Shown: piece by piece, positions 6,124-7,855 of the stretch
How the letters are laid out: the number at the start of each line of letters is the position of its first letter
How positions within the stretch are numbered: the stretch's first letter is position 1
Assembly (NCBI GenBank): GCA_018304445.1
Contig: JAGVWD010000026.1
Coordinates: 1-7,855 of the forward strand
Length of the DNA stretch: 7,855 bases
Direction: 5' to 3'
Origin: Candidatus Iainarchaeum sp.
GTDB lineage: Archaea > Iainarchaeota > Iainarchaeia > Iainarchaeales > JAXPJC01
Notes under the pieces: generated by a model
Database searches by the model: none
The model's input: the letters and a program-made list of their open reading frames with translations, nothing else
What the model was told of the DNA's origin: nothing
Position numbers and translations under genes: made by a program

Positions 6124-6256
6124 AGTGTACAGCAGAGTTGTTGGCTACTTCAGGCCTGTCCAGAACTGGAATTCCGGAAAGCAGGAGGAATTCTCGGAGC
6201 GCAAGGAATATTCGGAGCAGAAATCCCTTGCGAAAATCCCCGAACTGAAGGCGTAA
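6095..6256 (+). CDS. Detached glycyl-radical subunit of anaerobic ribonucleotide reductase
   Basis: This 53-residue product is the missing C-terminus of NrdD. It reads MSSKCNAST, then EVYSRVVGYFRPVQNWNSG, then KQEEFSERKEY and a short tail. The RVVGY segment followed by RPVQNWNxGKQEEF is the class III glycyl-radical motif, so Gly17 is the predicted radical site activated by NrdG. Cys5 sits where the last zinc-knuckle Cys of an intact NrdD would be, and may complete the zinc site whose other ligands are on the large chain. The gene overlaps nrdD by 29 nt in the +1 frame and has a strong ribosome binding site 7 nt upstream. The arrangement resembles the free-standing glycyl-radical domain of GrcA (YfiD) for pyruvate formate-lyase, though here the domain appears to be an obligatory subunit. 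A sequencing indel or a late +1 frameshift at 6095-6123 are the alternatives. It is too short for standard gene-length cut-offs. Confidence 0.85.
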   Translation: MSSKCNASTEVYSRVVGYFRPVQNWNSGKQEEFSERKEYSEQKSLAKIPELKA

Positions 6257-6270
6257 ATGCGATTTGCAGC

Positions 6271-6308
6271 GGCTTGTCTTTCAACAGGCCTTTCTGCCTA
6301 TTTCTTAC
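6271..6308 (+). terminator. Hairpin plus pyrimidine tract after the nrdD unit
   Basis: GGCTTGT (6271-6277) pairs with ACAGGCC (6284-6290) over 7 bp including one G-U pair, with a 6-nt loop. A T/C-rich run (TTTCTGCCTATTTCTT) follows. It starts 14 nt after the radical-subunit stop codon and is a plausible terminator separating nrdD from the toxin-antitoxin module. Confidence 0.5.
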
Positions 6309-6334
6309 TTGTAAGAAAGGTTTATTAATAACCT
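6301..6334. promoter_or_regulatory. Palindromic operator and TATA box of the toxin-antitoxin module
   Basis: A perfect palindrome TTTCTTAC-TT-GTAAGAAA spans 6301-6318. It abuts the TATA-like TTTATTAATA at 6321-6330, which is itself flanked by AGGTT (6318-6322) and AACCT (6330-6334). The TATA box is about 38 nt before ATG 6364. A palindrome touching the promoter is what AbrB-type antitoxin autorepression would need. Confidence 0.55.
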
Positions 6335-6363
6335 GCGTACCTATTAATGCAGGGGGTGCTTGA

Positions 6364-6621
6364 ATGCAACATATGCGTCAGATTGTTGAAACAACAAAAA
6401 TGTCTACAAAAGGGCAGATAGTAATCCCAAAGGAAACAAGGGAATTGACCGGCAGCAGGGAGAATACAATATTTACCGTGCTTCCCCTGGACAGGAAAAC
6501 AATAGTATTAAGGAAAGTGGACAGGGATGAAATTGCAGGGCAATTCAGGGCGTTGAGGGCAAGGGTAAAGGGCAAGATTTCAGAGGCTGAAGTGAATGCA
6601 ATCATCCACAAAGCAAGATAG
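6364..6621 (+). CDS. AbrB/MazE-type antitoxin (swapped-hairpin DNA-binding protein)
   Basis: The product has 85 residues. Residues 8-50 match the AbrB/SpoVT fold: TKMSTKGQIVIPKETRELTG, then a beta strand pair (NTIFTVLPLDRKTIVLRKVD). Residues 55-85 form a basic amphipathic helix that probably wraps the toxin. A GGGGGTG ribosome binding site (6352-6358) lies 5 nt before ATG 6364; Met4 and Met13 are less well placed. The gene overlaps the PIN toxin gene by 26 nt, the usual antitoxin-first order. The protein should neutralise the PIN ribonuclease and repress its own promoter, probably at the palindrome upstream. Confidence 0.88.
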   Translation: MQHMRQIVETTKMSTKGQIVIPKETRELTGSRENTIFTVLPLDRKTIVLRKVDRDEIAGQFRALRARVKGKISEAEVNAIIHKAR

Positions 6622-6988
6622 AGCGCGGGTTGTTCTTGACACGAACATTGTTGTTTCAGCGCTTATTGCAAAGGAAGGCGCATCAGCAAGGTTGTTTGAA
6701 AAACTTATTCTGGGAGAGATAGAGAATTATACAAACAAGGAAATTATCGCTGAGTTAAAGGAAGTTTTCGGCAGGAAGGAAATAACAGAAAGAACAACAA
6801 AAACCGCTAGAAAATTTGTTATAAGGGAATATCTGAATAATTCAATTCAAATTGCCGCAAAAGCAAGAGTTAATGTTGTTGAGCACCTGCAGGATAACAA
6901 GTTCATTGAAACCTGCCTGGATGCTGGCATTCCATGTCTCATTACAGGAGACCAGCATTTGCTGAAACTAAAAGAATTCTTGGAGTAG
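6596..6988 (+). CDS. PIN-domain toxin ribonuclease (COG1569-like)
   Basis: The product has 130 residues, about the normal length for a small PIN toxin. The fold is marked by VVLDTNIVVSALI at 12-24 (Asp15), a helix with Glu53/Glu56 (EIIAELKEVFG), LQDNKFIETCLDAG at 98-111 (Asp100) and LITGDQHLLKL at 115-125 (Asp119). These acidic residues form the metal-binding nuclease site, and all appear present, so the toxin is probably active on RNA. The layout fits the archaeal and bacterial 'PIN family toxin component' group. GAGG at 6583-6586 lies 9 nt before ATG 6596, inside the antitoxin gene, so the pair is translationally coupled. The target RNA cannot be read from the sequence. Confidence 0.88.
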   Translation: MQSSTKQDRARVVLDTNIVVSALIAKEGASARLFEKLILGEIENYTNKEIIAELKEVFGRKEITERTTKTARKFVIREYLNNSIQIAAKARVNVVEHLQDNKFIETCLDAGIPCLITGDQHLLKLKEFLE

Positions 6989-6997
6989 CAATATTGC
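6988..6997. promoter_or_regulatory. Palindrome in the nrdG leader
   Basis: GCAATATTGC is a perfect 10-nt palindrome in the 47-nt gap before nrdG. It shares GCAATAT and ATTGC with the boxes upstream of nrdD (3771-3810). It may be part of the nrdG promoter or a shared operator. A TATA-like CATTTATTT (7004-7012) follows. Confidence 0.35.
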
Positions 6998-7035
6998 AAT
7001 ACGCATTTATTTGAGTTTCCACGGAGCAGTATATT

Positions 7036-7734
7036 ATGGACATACACGGCCTGCAGAAGGTTACGCTGATTGATTTCCCCAAGCAAGTTGCCTGTACAGT
7101 CTTCCTTGACAGGTGCAATTTCCGCTGCGGCTTCTGCTTCAACCCCAAGCTTGCGCTCGGGAAGGAAACAAACTTCAATATGCAGGGGCGGGAATTCTTT
7201 GAATTCCTAGAAAAAAGGAAAAATCTCCTTGACGGGGTCTGCATTACAGGGGGGGAGCCCACGATGCATCCCGAACTTGCGGAATTCTGCGGAAAAATAA
7301 AGGGAATGGGCTTTTTGGTCAAGCTTGACACAAACGGCAGCAATCCCGGAATGCTTAAAACACTAATAAACAAAAAACTGGTTGATTACATTGCAATGGA
7401 CATTAAGGCGCCATTGGAGAAATATGATGAAATAGTGGGCGCAAAAGTGAACAAGGAGGCAATAAGGGAGAGCATTGCGCTGATAATGAATTCGGGAATT
7501 GATTACGAGTTCCGCTCAACGCTCCTTCCAAAATTCCATTCCGCGCAGGACATGGAAAAAATGGCTTCAATGGTTGAGGGCGCTGATTTGTACTGCCTGC
7601 AGCAGTTCAATCCGAATGCTGAAATGATTGATAATGAATTAAAAAAAGAAAGAAAATTCATAAAAGAAGAGCTTGAGGCGCTGAAGAAAATTGCCGAAAG
7701 GTATGTTAAGAAAGTGGAGCTGCGCGGAATTTGA
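7036..7734 (+). CDS. nrdG: Anaerobic ribonucleotide reductase activating protein (radical SAM, NrdG2 type)
   Basis: The product has 232 residues and is a radical-SAM enzyme that cleaves S-adenosylmethionine to make the glycyl radical on anaerobic ribonucleotide reductase. It opens with HGLQKVTLIDFP and VACTVFLDRCNFRCGFC, where Cys27, Cys31 and Cys34 form the CxxxCxxC site for the 4Fe-4S cluster. TGGEPT at 71-76 is the SAM-binding glycine motif, VKLDTNGSNP at 95-104 and DYIAMDIKAP at 117-126 are typical of the NrdG2/pyruvate-formate-lyase-activase branch. A GGAG at 7023-7026 lies 9 nt before ATG 7036. In this locus its substrate would be Gly17 of the detached 53-residue subunit (6095-6256) rather than a Gly on the NrdD core. 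It is separated from nrdD by the toxin-antitoxin module, so it probably has its own promoter. Confidence 0.93.
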   Translation: MDIHGLQKVTLIDFPKQVACTVFLDRCNFRCGFCFNPKLALGKETNFNMQGREFFEFLEKRKNLLDGVCITGGEPTMHPELAEFCGKIKGMGFLVKLDTNGSNPGMLKTLINKKLVDYIAMDIKAPLEKYDEIVGAKVNKEAIRESIALIMNSGIDYEFRSTLLPKFHSAQDMEKMASMVEGADLYCLQQFNPNAEMIDNELKKERKFIKEELEALKKIAERYVKKVELRGI

Positions 7735-7758
7735 TTTTGCGCTTTGTACCATAATCAC

Positions 7759-7766
7759 TTTTAAAT
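7759..7766 (+). promoter_or_regulatory. TATA-like box for the last, partial gene
   Basis: TTTTAAAT is centred about 28 nt before ATG 7791. With standard archaeal spacing the transcript would start at or next to the ATG. No ribosome binding site is visible, which fits a leaderless mRNA. Confidence 0.45.
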
Positions 7767-7790
7767 GTTGCGTGCAATAGTATTTCACAC

Positions 7791-7855
7791 ATGCAGCGCG
7801 AGAAAAATTACGAGATATTCTTCGGACTGCTTGCAAACAAATTCAAGCAGCGCAT
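7791..7855 (+). CDS. Start of an unrecognised gene, 3' partial
   Basis: An ATG at 7791 opens a frame that runs without stop to the window edge: 21 complete codons reading MQREKNYEIFFGLLANKFKQR. The segment is too short to assign a family; it suggests an amphipathic, basic N-terminus. The nearby TATA-like box and lack of a ribosome binding site suggest a leaderless transcript. It could still be a chance frame. Confidence 0.45.
   Translation, partial: MQREKNYEIFFGLLANKFKQR

Noticed and set aside
1..7855. CRISPR array, tRNA or rRNA gene
   Set aside because: No regularly spaced identical repeats with unique spacers, no tRNA-like cloverleaf and no rRNA-like stretch were noticed on reading through both strands.

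Overview
The window looks like a piece of an archaeal chromosome, probably from an anaerobic, perhaps DPANN-like lineage, though the lineage is inference only. The signs are archaeal TATA-like boxes about 26-45 nt upstream of starts, a winged-helix protein that looks like the archaeal DUF4443 type, a class III (anaerobic) ribonucleotide reductase with a NrdG2-type activase, an AbrB/PIN toxin-antitoxin pair and densely overlapping genes with GGAGG-type ribosome binding sites. All convincing genes are on the + strand.

Region 1 (1-3744) looks like a surface capture and uptake locus. It opens with the 3' part of a secreted protein with six alpha-alpha toroid (prenyltransferase/squalene-cyclase-like) repeats between two beta-sandwich-like domains. 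A strong 15-bp hairpin follows. Then come four tightly packed genes: a small membrane-anchored protein with a possible C-terminal frameshift, a winged-helix regulator, an ECF-transporter S component and a DUF4430 lipoprotein. A six-hairpin alpha toroid plus a DUF4430 domain is the pair of folds that forms human intrinsic factor and transcobalamin. Here they sit on two proteins beside an ECF S component, so a corrinoid (B12-like) capture system is the favoured hypothesis. The ligand is inferred, not shown.

Region 2 (3745-4083) is a non-coding stretch of about 340 nt with repeated AT-rich boxes. The last box is well placed to be the promoter of nrdD.

Region 3 (4084-7734) is the anaerobic dNTP synthesis locus. 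nrdD encodes the ATP-cone and catalytic barrel but stops before the glycyl-radical domain. That domain (SRVVGYFRPVQNWN) is encoded by a separate 53-codon gene that overlaps the nrdD end by 29 nt in the +1 frame and has its own well-spaced ribosome binding site. A terminator-like hairpin follows, then an AbrB/PIN toxin-antitoxin module with a palindromic operator, and then the radical-SAM activase gene nrdG. The expected assembly is NrdD core plus separate radical subunit, charged by NrdG; the toxin-antitoxin pair looks like an insertion between partners.

The window ends in the first 21 codons of an unrecognised gene (from 7791), which appears to be leaderless.
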